From assembly GCF_900129355.1 (NCBI RefSeq), contig NZ_FQVL01000010.1, positions 1 to 64,000 on the forward strand: a stretch of 64,000 nucleotides of DNA, given 5' to 3'. The stretch comes from Seinonella peptonophila. GTDB taxonomy: Bacteria; Bacillota; Bacilli; Thermoactinomycetales; Thermoactinomycetaceae. A program made the position numbers and the translations under genes. Shown here piece by piece: positions 17,598-27,034 of this stretch. Numbering within the stretch: the stretch's first letter is position 1; each line of letters opens with the position of its first letter. The notes beneath the pieces were generated by a model, which made no database searches, was not told the DNA's origin, and worked only from the letters and a program-made list of their open reading frames with translations.

Positions 17598-19709
17598 ATG
17601 AAATATCTTATGCGTCTTGTAGTCTTTCTACTCGTCTTTCTCACAATCATCCCTGCTATGTCTAAAGCTGAGGAGAAAATAGATTTAGTTTTAAAGTTTT
17701 CACCCAAAGAATCTACCTTGATTGCGAGTACAGTAGCAGTTGCAGGAAACCCACTTGAAGAGACGAAGCAATTAGTTCCAAAACCATATGGTGGAAAGAA
17801 AACATTAGAGTATTGGATTAATGGAAATCCAGGTCAGCCGATTCAAGCAGATCAAAATACAACTGAGTTTCGGTTGCCTCCCCCTAAAATGGAGGATATT
17901 CCTGAAAAGTCCAATCCACCAATGATTGTGAAGTTAAAACTAACTGCTGAAAATGCACCACCTATTGAAAAAGAAGTTGAAGTCATGGATGAACCAAAGA
18001 CAAAATTGACTGTAAATACTGAAATAGTAGGCCAAGACCTAAAATTAAAATACAAGCCAGAAGATCATTTTGCACGCTTGATTGAATCATCAAGCACCTT
18101 GTTCGTCCTGACTGATCCAAAAACTGCACAAGGTGCTGGTAAACAAACAGTTGAAGCATCGGGCGATCATTCCGAATTTAAACAAGCCACTCTCAAACTA
18201 CCTGATTCATTGGATTCTCTAAAGTTGACTGGATATTTTACAGGAAGTCGCGATTGTATTCAAATAAGAGGAGATTTGTGTGATTATCAAAAGGATAAAG
18301 TGGTGCTCATTTGGGCAACTGCTGTTTTAGATGTAAAGAAACCAGCCCCAGCCCCTATTCCTAAACCTACACCGACTCCAACTCCATCGCCTACTCCAAA
18401 ACAAGTATCGATTGATGTGAAACCAAATATAAAATCCGATGGCGGACTTACCGTAGATGCATCCATTAAAGATCATAAAGTAGCGAAAGGAAAATGGAAA
18501 GTTACCCTTAATGGAAAGACAGATGAGTTTGATGAAGATATCAACATTTCTCATCCATATGAGAAAGAGAAGCTAAAAGTAGGCAAACAGCCCTTGATTG
18601 TTGAATTTACTGGAGAAGCAGATGGAGCAGCAGTAGTAGGGAAACAGGAAATGGAAGTAAATATTCCATCCCCATCTCCAGAGCAAGCACAGATTGAAAT
18701 TCAACCAAACTTTACTGATGAAGCTAAGTTGATCATAGATGCGAACTTAAAGGATTATAAAGAAGCAAAGGGTAAGTGGAAAGTTACCCTTGATGGAAAG
18801 ACAGATGAGTTTGATGAAGATCGTAACATTTCTCATCCATATGAAAAAGGAAAATTAAAAGTAGGAAAGCTGCCCTTGATTGTTGAATTTTCTGGAGAAG
18901 CAGATGGAAAAGCAGTGACTGCTAAACAGGAGATGGAAATAGAGGTCAAACCCTCAAATGTAACAATTGAGCTTCAACATCAATGGGTGCAACAAAAACT
19001 GAAGCTAACAGCAAGTTTAAAAGATGTAAAATCAGCAGATGGGGAATGGATAGCAACGATCGGAGAGAAGACGGAGACAAAGAAAAACAAAGAAGCATCC
19101 TTTAGTCAAGAGATTGATACTCAACAGCTAAAACAACCACAAGAAATTGCCATTCATTATCAAGGAAAGACTTTGAATGATACTGTCGAAGGCAAGTATG
19201 AAGGAAGATTATTTCTATTAGAAGTTAGCCATTTGATCAATAAAAATGGAGATTTGGAAGTAAATGCAAAGCTACCTAGTGAGCTGATTTCTAAACTGAA
19301 CGAGCCTACGGGGAACATGGGATGGAAGCTTACTCTTAATCAATTGGTTAAACAAGTAAAGGATGATCAAGGAACACTGCATGTAACGATCCCAAAAAGT
19401 GAGTTTTCTTTACAAGAGAAGATGACTTTGACCATACAATATAACAACAAACTAGATGGAAAAGAGATGATCGGAGTCGGTCAACAAATCATTCCACCTT
19501 CTAATAATCCTAAAGAAGATGCGATAAAAACTACCAATCCAAACAGAAATGAAAATCCAAAACCTGGGGCTCCGATCATAGGCGGACCGTTACCAAAAAC
19601 GGCAACTTCATATCCTGTAGGTATGGTTTATGGGTTACTCTTGTTGATTGTATCCATGTATATATTTAGGTTTCACAAACAAGCATCTGGCAAAGATGAT
19701 AATCCGTGA
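17598..19709 (+). CDS. Cell-wall-anchored repeat protein with LPxTA sorting signal
   Basis: 703 residues. The signal peptide (KYLMRLVVFLLVFLTIIPAMSKAEE) is followed by about 220 residues without a named domain, a Pro-rich linker (PAPAPIPKPTPTPTPSPTP, about 250-268), and two close tandem repeats of about 90 residues (each with KGKWKVTL-x-GKTDEFDED ... ISHPYEK ... KLKVGK ... PLIVEF-x-GEADG). Two diverged repeats follow, then LPKTA at residue 665, a membrane span and a charged tail. The sorting motif ends in Ala rather than Gly, which matches some housekeeping and class D/E sortases. Probably an extracellular stalk or adhesin. No sortase gene is nearby. Confidence 0.8.
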   Translation: MKYLMRLVVFLLVFLTIIPAMSKAEEKIDLVLKFSPKESTLIASTVAVAGNPLEETKQLVPKPYGGKKTLEYWINGNPGQPIQADQNTTEFRLPPPKMEDIPEKSNPPMIVKLKLTAENAPPIEKEVEVMDEPKTKLTVNTEIVGQDLKLKYKPEDHFARLIESSSTLFVLTDPKTAQGAGKQTVEASGDHSEFKQATLKLPDSLDSLKLTGYFTGSRDCIQIRGDLCDYQKDKVVLIWATAVLDVKKPAPAPIPKPTPTPTPSPTPKQVSIDVKPNIKSDGGLTVDASIKDHKVAKGKWKVTLNGKTDEFDEDINISHPYEKEKLKVGKQPLIVEFTGEADGAAVVGKQEMEVNIPSPSPEQAQIEIQPNFTDEAKLIIDANLKDYKEAKGKWKVTLDGKTDEFDEDRNISHPYEKGKLKVGKLPLIVEFSGEADGKAVTAKQEMEIEVKPSNVTIELQHQWVQQKLKLTASLKDVKSADGEWIATIGEKTETKKNKEASFSQEIDTQQLKQPQEIAIHYQGKTLNDTVEGKYEGRLFLLEVSHLINKNGDLEVNAKLPSELISKLNEPTGNMGWKLTLNQLVKQVKDDQGTLHVTIPKSEFSLQEKMTLTIQYNNKLDGKEMIGVGQQIIPPSNNPKEDAIKTTNPNRNENPKPGAPIIGGPLPKTATSYPVGMVYGLLLLIVSMYIFRFHKQASGKDDNP

Positions 19710-19734
19710 TGAAAATTGAGGTTTAAATGAATCA

Positions 19735-19771
19735 ATCAGTGTGTTTCAGAGAGATGAAGCACACTGATTTT
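19735..19771. terminator. Hairpin between convergent genes
   Basis: ATCAGTGTG (19735-19743) pairs with CACACTGAT (19760-19768), followed by a short T-run on the plus strand and T-rich sequence on the other side. It may serve both the surface-protein gene and the Yip1 gene. Confidence 0.6.
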
Positions 19772-20396
19772 AAACTTGAGGGAAACCGATAAGATTTCCA
19801 ATCAAGAATGGTAGATACCATAATAGAATTGCCCAAATCCAGGAGATTGGTCTAGAAAAGCCGAGAACCTTTTGATAACCCCATGCAGATAGTATCCAAT
19901 TCCAGATAGTAAAGATGGTGATTGAACCCAACACGTAAGCTAGATGTGAAGGCGATACATGAAATAGTGATTGAAACGAATAGGAAACCAACTGTTCCCC
20001 ACGCTCAAAAAAATGGGTAAGGGCCTTTAATACACTAGCAAGGACAGGGATTGCTTGAAGATAGATACTCAATGATAAGACTTGTTTGTATGATACTGCC
20101 TTTTTTGAGATTTTAGAAATGCCATATAGGATACTTGTCATGACTAATAAAGAAACTAAATACGATATGAGGTCAACCATTAATGAACCTATTGGCATAT
20201 AGGTATACGAAATTGACACAGGGGTAGAGTTACCTGGAATCCACTCCGTTGTTTTGATACGTGTACCAAAGAATATTGCAAGGGAATGAAGAACACAAAT
20301 GATGAACAAAGGCATCCAGAGCGTTGGTTGTTCATATAGCCTAGAAAGTTCAGTTTGTGGTCTCCAAATCATTCCGAGTAATGAAGGCTTTTTCAT
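19770..20396 (-). CDS. Yip1-domain integral membrane protein
   Basis: 208 residues with five hydrophobic segments (LWMPLFIICVLHSLAIFFG; DLISYLVSLLVMTSILYGI; VLSLSIYLQAIPVLASVLKAL; LAYVLGSITIFTIWNWILSAWGY; WIWAILLWYLPFLIG). The opening MIWRPQTELSRL and the position of the helices are typical of bacterial YIP1-family proteins. Function is unknown. Monocistronic. Confidence 0.7.
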   Translation of the reverse strand: MKKPSLLGMIWRPQTELSRLYEQPTLWMPLFIICVLHSLAIFFGTRIKTTEWIPGNSTPVSISYTYMPIGSLMVDLISYLVSLLVMTSILYGISKISKKAVSYKQVLSLSIYLQAIPVLASVLKALTHFFERGEQLVSYSFQSLFHVSPSHLAYVLGSITIFTIWNWILSAWGYQKVLGFSRPISWIWAILLWYLPFLIGNLIGFPQV

Positions 20397-20567
20397 TGTT
20401 ATCCTCTCTCCTATGTATGATAAAAGCTACCCTTCTATTTTTGTATGAAATATAAAAGAAAATCAAGAACCTAGGCATCTTTTCATGTTTTCAAGGAATT
20501 GATTCCATTTTAATACGTAGCAATAGTATACTTTAATCTTTATTTGCTTAGAGCATAGGTGATAAGA

Positions 20568-21218
20568 TTGAATAAACAAATGATTATTGTAGCTGGGTTG
20601 TACGGTTCTGGTAAAAGTACCTTTCGAGAGTTATTGCATCCTACAGGTATTATTTTAGATGCTGATGAAATCAGTAAAAAATTAAATTCTAAATATACAA
20701 TGAGGTTGCTAAGGATTTTTTTGGCTAGGCGTGAAATGAATCGAACTTTGAAAAACACATTGAACAGAAATTTAGATTTTCTAATTGAGTATACATTGGT
20801 TTTCCAAAAACCATTACGAAAAATGAAACTAGCAAAGAAGAAAGGGTATCAAATTTCCCTGCATTTCATAAGTCTTAACAGTCCAAGTCATCATATTCAA
20901 AATGTTGCTAAAAGGGTTCGATATGGTGGTCATTCCATTCCAAAACTATTTATTCGCTTTGGCTATCCACTATGTTATTTTCATTTTTTAAAAGCATTAA
21001 AATATGCTAATACAGTTACAGTTTGGGGAAATTCAGGGGAATTCAAAAAAATAATGGAAATTAGAGATAACAAAATTATATATATAAATGAACCGTTGCC
21101 AAGTAAGTTGAAAAACTTAAAATCTAAAATTCAAAAATCGATAGAAAAAGAACGTTCATTTTTAAACATGCCAAATATTAAGAAAAAAATAAAGACCAAT
21201 CAAATCGTTCGATCGTAA
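20568..21218 (+). CDS. Zeta-toxin-like P-loop kinase
   Basis: About 216 residues from the TTG at 20568 (AGGTGAT ribosome site); GTG 20559 and ATG 20580 are also in frame. Walker A GLYGSGKST lies near residue 10, DADEIS follows as in zeta-type kinases, and RVRYGGHSIP with a following RF motif is the substrate-side signature of the zeta-toxin/ADP-binding kinase group. No epsilon-like antitoxin is adjacent, so a chromosomal P-loop kinase of unknown substrate is more likely than a toxin-antitoxin pair. It is followed 11 bases later by the hydrolase gene. Confidence 0.65.
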   Translation: MNKQMIIVAGLYGSGKSTFRELLHPTGIILDADEISKKLNSKYTMRLLRIFLARREMNRTLKNTLNRNLDFLIEYTLVFQKPLRKMKLAKKKGYQISLHFISLNSPSHHIQNVAKRVRYGGHSIPKLFIRFGYPLCYFHFLKALKYANTVTVWGNSGEFKKIMEIRDNKIIYINEPLPSKLKNLKSKIQKSIEKERSFLNMPNIKKKIKTNQIVRS

Positions 21219-21229
21219 AAGGTGATGAT

Positions 21230-22306
21230 ATGGATGCAGGCAAGTTAGTTCCAAAATTTAATATCCATCTAATGAAGAGGATTACATCAACTGCTTTGGT
21301 GTCAATTGCCGGTACAATAGCGATTAGTGAATGTATAATTTGGAAAGCGTTAACCCCAAAAAGAAAACCTCTTATAAAAGATATAGACTTACCATTTTAC
21401 GAAAATATTACAATTGAAAATACTGATGGTGATCGTCGAAATCAGAAGTTTAAACTCCAAGGCTGGCTCGTAAGACCCCAAAAAGAATCCAAAGGATTAG
21501 TGATATTTACTCATGGTTATTCAGGTAATCGAATTAGTAATCCTACAGTAAGAGGATTACTAAAAGAGTTTCATTTAAGAGGCTATACTTGCCTACTATA
21601 TGATTCGAGGAGATGTGGGGAATCAGAAGGGAAAAAGATTACAGGAGGTGTATTTGAGCCAAATGATTTATTGGCGGTTACAAGGGATGCTCTTTATAAA
21701 TATGGTTTTAAGGGACATCCAATCTTCTATTATGGATACTCGTTTGGAGGAGCTACTTCAATTGTAACGGCTTTAAAAGCCAAACAGGAATTTGGTCAAG
21801 ATTTTCAAATATGTGGCGTGATCGCTGATTCAAGTTTTTCAGATATGAAAACATATATTCAGGATTATGTTCCCCACTTAGCAGCGCAAAAAATATCAGG
21901 GGGACATTTCATTGCTAAAGGGTTGTTACCAGTCATTATGGGCATGGCGAAATTAAAAAAAATAGATCCGGAATCTCCTCTTAAAGCGGTTCAATCATTG
22001 GACTTTCCTCCTCTTTTCTTAGTTCATTCGAAGCATGATTATGCGATACCCGCTTCGGAGAGTGTGAAATTATGGCAAAACTATCATGGTAAAGGACCTG
22101 TCATGCTTTGGCTGACCGATGCACAAGGACATGTGAAATCCTATCTTCAATCTCCAGAAGTGTATATTTCGAATGTGTTTCATTTTACAAATATAGGATC
22201 GAAACGGCTGCGATCATCTTTATTTCAAGCTTCATCTAAAGGAAAAGAGGAGTTAATTTTTGAGAAGATCATTTATAAAGATAATCAATCCAGGGAAATA
22301 GAATAA
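21230..22306 (+). CDS. Membrane-anchored alpha/beta hydrolase
   Basis: 358 residues. An N-terminal hydrophobic stretch (ALVSIAGTIAISECIIW) is probably an anchor. The alpha/beta hydrolase core shows FTHGYSGNR (oxyanion region), nucleophile elbow GYSFGGA, an Asp in HSKHDYAIP and a catalytic His in QGHVKSY. The YSFGG and HSKHD spacing matches YqkD/BAAT-like serine hydrolases of Firmicutes. It probably forms an operon with the upstream P-loop kinase. A decayed second copy of its middle lies at 26724-26958. Confidence 0.85.
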   Translation: MDAGKLVPKFNIHLMKRITSTALVSIAGTIAISECIIWKALTPKRKPLIKDIDLPFYENITIENTDGDRRNQKFKLQGWLVRPQKESKGLVIFTHGYSGNRISNPTVRGLLKEFHLRGYTCLLYDSRRCGESEGKKITGGVFEPNDLLAVTRDALYKYGFKGHPIFYYGYSFGGATSIVTALKAKQEFGQDFQICGVIADSSFSDMKTYIQDYVPHLAAQKISGGHFIAKGLLPVIMGMAKLKKIDPESPLKAVQSLDFPPLFLVHSKHDYAIPASESVKLWQNYHGKGPVMLWLTDAQGHVKSYLQSPEVYISNVFHFTNIGSKRLRSSLFQASSKGKEELIFEKIIYKDNQSREIE

Positions 22307-22313
22307 ATCTATT

Positions 22314-22520
22314 TTAGGAATAAATAAAAATAAAGTAGACAAAACCTATTCCACAAATGATTGTAACTATATAGATAAAACTTAATAAGAAAAGCGTTTT
22401 TATACGATTTTGTTCGTATGTAGCGTTATGTTTACTTTTTTGTGATTTACCCAAAAAAATGGTCAAATATAAAGTAAGTGCTAATAATAAACCAAGAATG
22501 ATAATAGCGATTGTAAACAT
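22314..22520 (-). CDS. Small two-helix membrane protein
   Basis: 68 residues, with two membrane spans (FTIAIIILGLLLALTLYLTIFL and TLFLLSFIYIVTIICGIGFVYFIFI) joined by a charged loop. A clear AAAGGAGG precedes the ATG, which supports a real gene. No family recognised. Convergent with the hydrolase gene and divergent from the NTPase gene. Confidence 0.6.
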   Translation of the reverse strand: MFTIAIIILGLLLALTLYLTIFLGKSQKSKHNATYEQNRIKTLFLLSFIYIVTIICGIGFVYFIFIYS

Positions 22521-22768
22521 ATCTAATCCTCCTTTGAAGATTGGATGTATGGAGTAGTATATCCCTCAACCTGGATATAGATTATATCAATCTTTATCAG
22601 TATAAGGGAAGCGTTTAAGATCATAACAAATCCTACAAACAAGATATTTATTTAAAGAGTAGATCGATTTTTGCTTTAAATCATGTAGATCTTTCAATCT
22701 TGTTTGATTAGAAAATAAAGAGGGAAAGCTTTTCGTGATCAAATCAAATTGTATGATAGGAGGATAAA

Positions 22769-25700
22769 ATGAAGAACGATGACAATTTACATATCGGAAA
22801 TGAATTTAATTTTGGAGATAATGATGGAATCATTGCGATTCCTCAAGATGATTCTCGAGTCTATATAACAAAAATATATGGTGGACAATCCATTCAGAAT
22901 ATAGTGAATGAAAAGAGCTCGCAACATTCGCATTTTCGAGCTCATCATTATCTATTTGAAGCAGCAATCCAGTTCGTGTTGCCTCAGGAAATGATAGCAC
23001 CTATTATGAGTCGATTGAATCAATTATTACTTCTTTGTGATCAGATGTATGTTTTAAGCCGTACAAAATATAGATTGAATATTGACTCAGTTGTTCAAAT
23101 GATTAAAAGAGAAAATCAATCTATTACTCGTGAAGAGTTTGATCATGCAGTAGAAAATTGGGTCCAACTGATTAAACAGATGATCAAAAACGATCATAAT
23201 TGTATACAAATTCAAAACAGAATTAACGACTTACGCAATCGTTTTGTCCAATCTGATCAGAATATACAAATGAAAGAACTATTTTTAGCTCTTTGTATAC
23301 AAACGTTAGATGAATCATTTGAAGCTGTGCAAAGAGAGATCAGAAGACACACTTTTTTTGACCCAATATTTTCTAAAAATCTATTGCATTCGTTAGCAAC
23401 GAAAGTAGAGAAGAGAAGCCAAGAGTTTCAGTTAAGATACTCGGAACTAGAAGAGATTCAGAAGAAACTGAATCAGAATCATTCAGGAAAGTACATTCTA
23501 TTGACTGGTAGAAGAGAAACAGGAAAGACTTTTTTAATCAATAAGCTGATTCATTCATCATATTGGGATGAACAGCGTACAGTTGCACCTTGGCTGCCAC
23601 AAGTTGTTTTTCAAAGTGGAGTTGGAAATGTAAAGATGTTTATTCAATCATTGCTCGAGCAATTGAATATGTTAATCATCGATCAAATAAAATGGGTGCC
23701 TGATGATGAAATGTTTGCAGAAGATGTTGATGTGATGGTAAGGTATGAAGCGGAGTTGAGGGCGGCTCTTCAAGAAGTAGTCAATGAAAGAGGAAAAATC
23801 ATAGTCGTGATAGATGGACTTGATGAAGTCTCTCCATATAAAGAGGATTTCCGTTTTTTACCTACTAATTTGCCGGAAGGTGTCACTTTTCTAGTATCAG
23901 CTTGTAAAAATAGTGCAGCTGAACAATGGTTATTAAGGCATCATGAGTATTGTGTTGAGCATCTTTCGCCTGTTTCTCATCTCCACAGAGATCAAGTTGC
24001 GCAACTGTTGGAGATCTCATTTACAGATCGAGTTGGTCAGGCATTTGTTGACAAAGTAATGCAAAAGACCGCCGGTATTGCACTGCTGGTATTTCCGATT
24101 GCGAGAGATCTACAAAGACTAGAAAAAAAATATTCTAAAGTAGAGGTATACGATAAAAAAGGCTTCTTTGAACGATTGGCAGAGAAGTGGAGAATAAAGG
24201 GAGCTCCTAAGGAAGTCATTCCGATTCTAAGCAGAGTTCACCAATTGCTTGCAATTTTTCAACCAATAGCTCTGCTTGATTTCGATATGATCAAGCTATT
24301 TTTACGGGTATGTGGAGATCAGTTACCCGATGTGAAGCGATATTTAGATCAGCTTCATGAGCAGCTAGAAGGAGATGTTTTACGCGAGGGGGTAAAACTG
24401 TATGTGGAAGCATACGCTGATTTTGTAAGACAGAAGTTTTATGGTTTAGATATGGAAGAATGTTTTCAATATGTGATTCGATGGTTATTAGAAATGCTTA
24501 AACCAAAATATCTGAATCGTCGTTTTGGTAAGGAAAAAATGCTAGGTATCTTAACAAACTTCCTAGAATTTTGGATGGATAAAAATCGGTTAAAGAAGGA
24601 ATGGTATGCTGAAGAAATTGGTGATGAGCTAATAAAGCAATTGGGTCATCAGAATGCGGATCTTCTTTTTCAAATTGCCAAATATAATAATACTCGGGGA
24701 ATAGATGGTTATCGTTCTGGGTTTCGTTTCAAATGTATTGTTCATTCAGCGTTGCTTAGGCATACAAATGCAATGCGGCTGTTAGGAGTAATTCTTATAG
24801 CAAATCGAAAGATAGAGGAAGGACGAATTTGGCTGTCTCGAGCTGCTAATGCAGGCGATATTTCATCAATGATTTTTTTAGGGAGTCATTATATTGATCA
24901 TCCACCAGTAGATCAAAGAAAAGGAAAAGAGTGGTTAGAACGAGCGATTCAGAAAGGTTCATCGAAAGGAATGGTTGAACTGGGAACTCGCTTGTTAAAA
25001 GGTAATGGTTTGCCAAAAGATCTAAGGAATGGGCTTTGTTGGATTGAACAAGCAGCAAATTTAGGTTCGATTGAAGCAATGATGATGTTGATTTTGAATG
25101 GGGACGAATTGAGAGAAATAGGATTTTATATTGATCAAGAATACTGGTTTAAAAAGGGATGCGATGCAGGAAATATTCAAGCAATTTATCTGTACGCTAA
25201 GTATTTGCTTGAGCAGAAGAGGGATATCGAAGAGGGCGAGCGTTTGTTAATGCAAGCCGCTGATTCCGGTTACCAAAATGCGATGTTGGATCTCGCAAAA
25301 CGTTATCTTACAGGTGACTTGCTCAAACGCAATCCTGAAAAAGGGAAAAAATATATCTATCGAGCTGCAAAAAAGGGTTATCCTCAGGCTATTTTAGAAT
25401 TAGCTATCTGCTTGCTTGACGGACAAGGTTTGCCACAACAGAAAGAAGAGGGTCAGAACTGGTTAAATCTTGCAGTTGAGGAACTCAAGTATCAACCAGC
25501 AATTGTTGAGCTGGGTATCCGTCTTTTGGATGGTCGAGGATATTCACAGGACTTACGTAGAGGGCGCAAACTGCTTAAACAATCATTTGAAGATCCGAAG
25601 GCAAAATTTGAAATAGGATCTCGGATGTTAGATGGAAGAGGGTTTCAGAGAAATGTAAAATTAGGACGGCGCTATCTGAAGAAGACGCATGGTAGGAATA

Positions 25701-26269
25701 GGCGTTATCCACGTGCTTTGTGTGAAGTGGGTGTGCGTTATCTAGATGGTGATGGTTTAGATGTAAATCAATCGATGGGGAGATACTGGTTAGATAAAGG
25801 AATCACAAGCGGTCACCAAAGATCTATGTTAGAAATGGGTGTACGTCTTCTGGAAGGTGAAGGGCTACCGCAAAATATTGAAAATGGAAGAAAACTGATA
25901 CTAAGGGCAGCAAAATTGGGGAATCTTACTGCAATGCTTGAGTTAGGTATTCGGTTATTGGATGGTAATGGCTTTGAACAAGATATAGTAAATGGAGAGA
26001 AATGGATTCATAAGACAGCTTTACGTGGCTTTGATGCAGGCAAACTTGAATTAGGTGTTCGTTTGTTAGATGGAAATGGATTAATGGAGAATATTGAAGA
26101 AGGTAGAAAATGGCTGATTGAAACAGCCGAGAAAGGTGACCTCCATGCCATGCTAGAATGTGGAGAACGATATTTAGAAGGGAATAAGTTTCCACTAGAT
26201 ATGAAAGAAGGCAGGAAATGGTTGGAACGAGCAAATAGAATCTGCCACGACTTAAATTCATTAGTTTAA
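22769..26269 (+). CDS. NACHT/STAND-like NTPase with C-terminal Sel1 repeats
   Basis: 1166 residues. Residues 1-40 carry a short motif (NEFNFGDNDGIIAIPQDDSR, then VYIT) shared with the next gene's product. A helical region follows (60-235), then a STAND-type P-loop NTPase with Walker A GRRETGKT (247-254) and Walker B IIVVIDGLDEV (344-354, the NACHT DGLDE form), a helical winged region, and from about 720 to the end at least ten Sel1-like repeats (G-x-A-x-x-x-L-G-x-R-L-L-D-G-x-G ... A). NACHT-type proteins with repeat sensors act as signal-triggered switches, several in phage defence. Here the repeats are the likely sensor and the N-terminal motif the likely adaptor to an effector. AGGAGG precedes the ATG. 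Confidence 0.8.
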   Translation: MKNDDNLHIGNEFNFGDNDGIIAIPQDDSRVYITKIYGGQSIQNIVNEKSSQHSHFRAHHYLFEAAIQFVLPQEMIAPIMSRLNQLLLLCDQMYVLSRTKYRLNIDSVVQMIKRENQSITREEFDHAVENWVQLIKQMIKNDHNCIQIQNRINDLRNRFVQSDQNIQMKELFLALCIQTLDESFEAVQREIRRHTFFDPIFSKNLLHSLATKVEKRSQEFQLRYSELEEIQKKLNQNHSGKYILLTGRRETGKTFLINKLIHSSYWDEQRTVAPWLPQVVFQSGVGNVKMFIQSLLEQLNMLIIDQIKWVPDDEMFAEDVDVMVRYEAELRAALQEVVNERGKIIVVIDGLDEVSPYKEDFRFLPTNLPEGVTFLVSACKNSAAEQWLLRHHEYCVEHLSPVSHLHRDQVAQLLEISFTDRVGQAFVDKVMQKTAGIALLVFPIARDLQRLEKKYSKVEVYDKKGFFERLAEKWRIKGAPKEVIPILSRVHQLLAIFQPIALLDFDMIKLFLRVCGDQLPDVKRYLDQLHEQLEGDVLREGVKLYVEAYADFVRQKFYGLDMEECFQYVIRWLLEMLKPKYLNRRFGKEKMLGILTNFLEFWMDKNRLKKEWYAEEIGDELIKQLGHQNADLLFQIAKYNNTRGIDGYRSGFRFKCIVHSALLRHTNAMRLLGVILIANRKIEEGRIWLSRAANAGDISSMIFLGSHYIDHPPVDQRKGKEWLERAIQKGSSKGMVELGTRLLKGNGLPKDLRNGLCWIEQAANLGSIEAMMMLILNGDELREIGFYIDQEYWFKKGCDAGNIQAIYLYAKYLLEQKRDIEEGERLLMQAADSGYQNAMLDLAKRYLTGDLLKRNPEKGKKYIYRAAKKGYPQAILELAICLLDGQGLPQQKEEGQNWLNLAVEELKYQPAIVELGIRLLDGRGYSQDLRRGRKLLKQSFEDPKAKFEIGSRMLDGRGFQRNVKLGRRYLKKTHGRNRRYPRALCEVGVRYLDGDGLDVNQSMGRYWLDKGITSGHQRSMLEMGVRLLEGEGLPQNIENGRKLILRAAKLGNLTAMLELGIRLLDGNGFEQDIVNGEKWIHKTALRGFDAGKLELGVRLLDGNGLMENIEEGRKWLIETAEKGDLHAMLECGERYLEGNKFPLDMKEGRKWLERANRICHDLNSLV

Positions 26270-26323
26270 AAATTGTTATATCGGGAAAATTTTCATTTAT
26301 ACCACTATTAGGGAGATGGGGAA

Positions 26324-26713
26324 ATGGAAGAAAAAAAGTATGATAATAAAAACGTTTTTCATTTTGCAAAGGAAAACAAAGGTATCATCAGTATTGGTCA
26401 AGATGAATCTGTACATTTTATAACGATGAATAAAATGTCTAATACAGAGAATGAGTTGTTACTAGAAAAGATAAGCGAATTAATTCAATGGGCACAGCAA
26501 ACAAATGAGCTGTCAGAAGAGCAAAAGGAGGATATTATTGACTTAGGTGAGACAGTTTCGGATCAAATAGAAGCAGGAAAACCAAAATCTGGGGTTATCA
26601 AACAATTAAATGCACGTTTAGGAGATGTTCGCCATTTACTTGCAGGAGGTCAATTGGGTGCAGGATTAGTCAGTATGGTCATGGATTTATTACAATCTTT
26701 TTTAAAAGGTTGA
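26324..26713 (+). CDS. Small partner protein sharing the NTPase's N-terminal motif
   Basis: 129 residues. Positions 10-37 (NVFHFAKENKGIISIGQDES, then VHFIT) align with residues 11-34 of the upstream NTPase: N-x-F-x-F, GII-x-I-x-QD-x-S, and an aromatic-IT end. The rest is helical (LLLEKISELIQWAQQTNELSEE ... GETVSDQIEAGKPKSGVIKQLNARLGDV) and ends in a Gly-rich hydrophobic segment (GGQLGAGLVSMVMDLLQSFLKG) that could insert in a membrane. It starts about 55 bases after the NTPase gene with AGGGAGATGGGG upstream. Inference: effector or co-receptor coupled to the NTPase by homotypic contact of the shared motif. Confidence 0.65.
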   Translation: MEEKKYDNKNVFHFAKENKGIISIGQDESVHFITMNKMSNTENELLLEKISELIQWAQQTNELSEEQKEDIIDLGETVSDQIEAGKPKSGVIKQLNARLGDVRHLLAGGQLGAGLVSMVMDLLQSFLKG

Positions 26714-26723
26714 TAAACCTCAG

Positions 26724-26958
26724 ATTTCAGAAGGGAAAAAAGTTACGGGAGGTGTATTTGAGTCAAATGATTTATTAGCGGTTACAGGAGATGCCCTCTA
26801 TAAATATTGTTTTAAGGGACATCCAATTTTCTATTATGGATACTCGTTGGGAGGAGCCACTTCAAAGTAACAGCTTTAAAAGCCAAACAGGAATTTGGTT
26901 AAGATTTTCAAATAGGTGGAGTGATTGCTGATTCAAGTTTTTCATATATGAAGACATA
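26724..26958 (+). pseudogene. Decayed second copy of the middle of the alpha/beta hydrolase gene
   Basis: This stretch matches 21626-21850 of the hydrolase gene at most positions (for example both contain GGAGGTGTATTTGAG and CCAAATGATTTATT or TCAAATGATTTATT, and TATTATGGATACTCG). It has single-base changes, small deletions and stops: the elbow reads TCGTTGGGAGGAGCC, and GGTTAAGAT replaces GGTCAAGAT. It begins right after the stop of the 129-residue gene and has no start. Confidence 0.85.
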
Positions 26959-27034
26959 GAGTTGATCTTGAGGGCTAAAGGATACCCATTTCATTTAGTC
27001 TTTTAGTGATTCTGGTTGTTATTAAATGTATATA

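Noticed and set aside
20568-22306. P-loop kinase and hydrolase as a toxin-antitoxin pair
   Set aside because: The second gene is a complete alpha/beta hydrolase, not a small antitoxin. Zeta-like folds are also common in non-toxin kinases.
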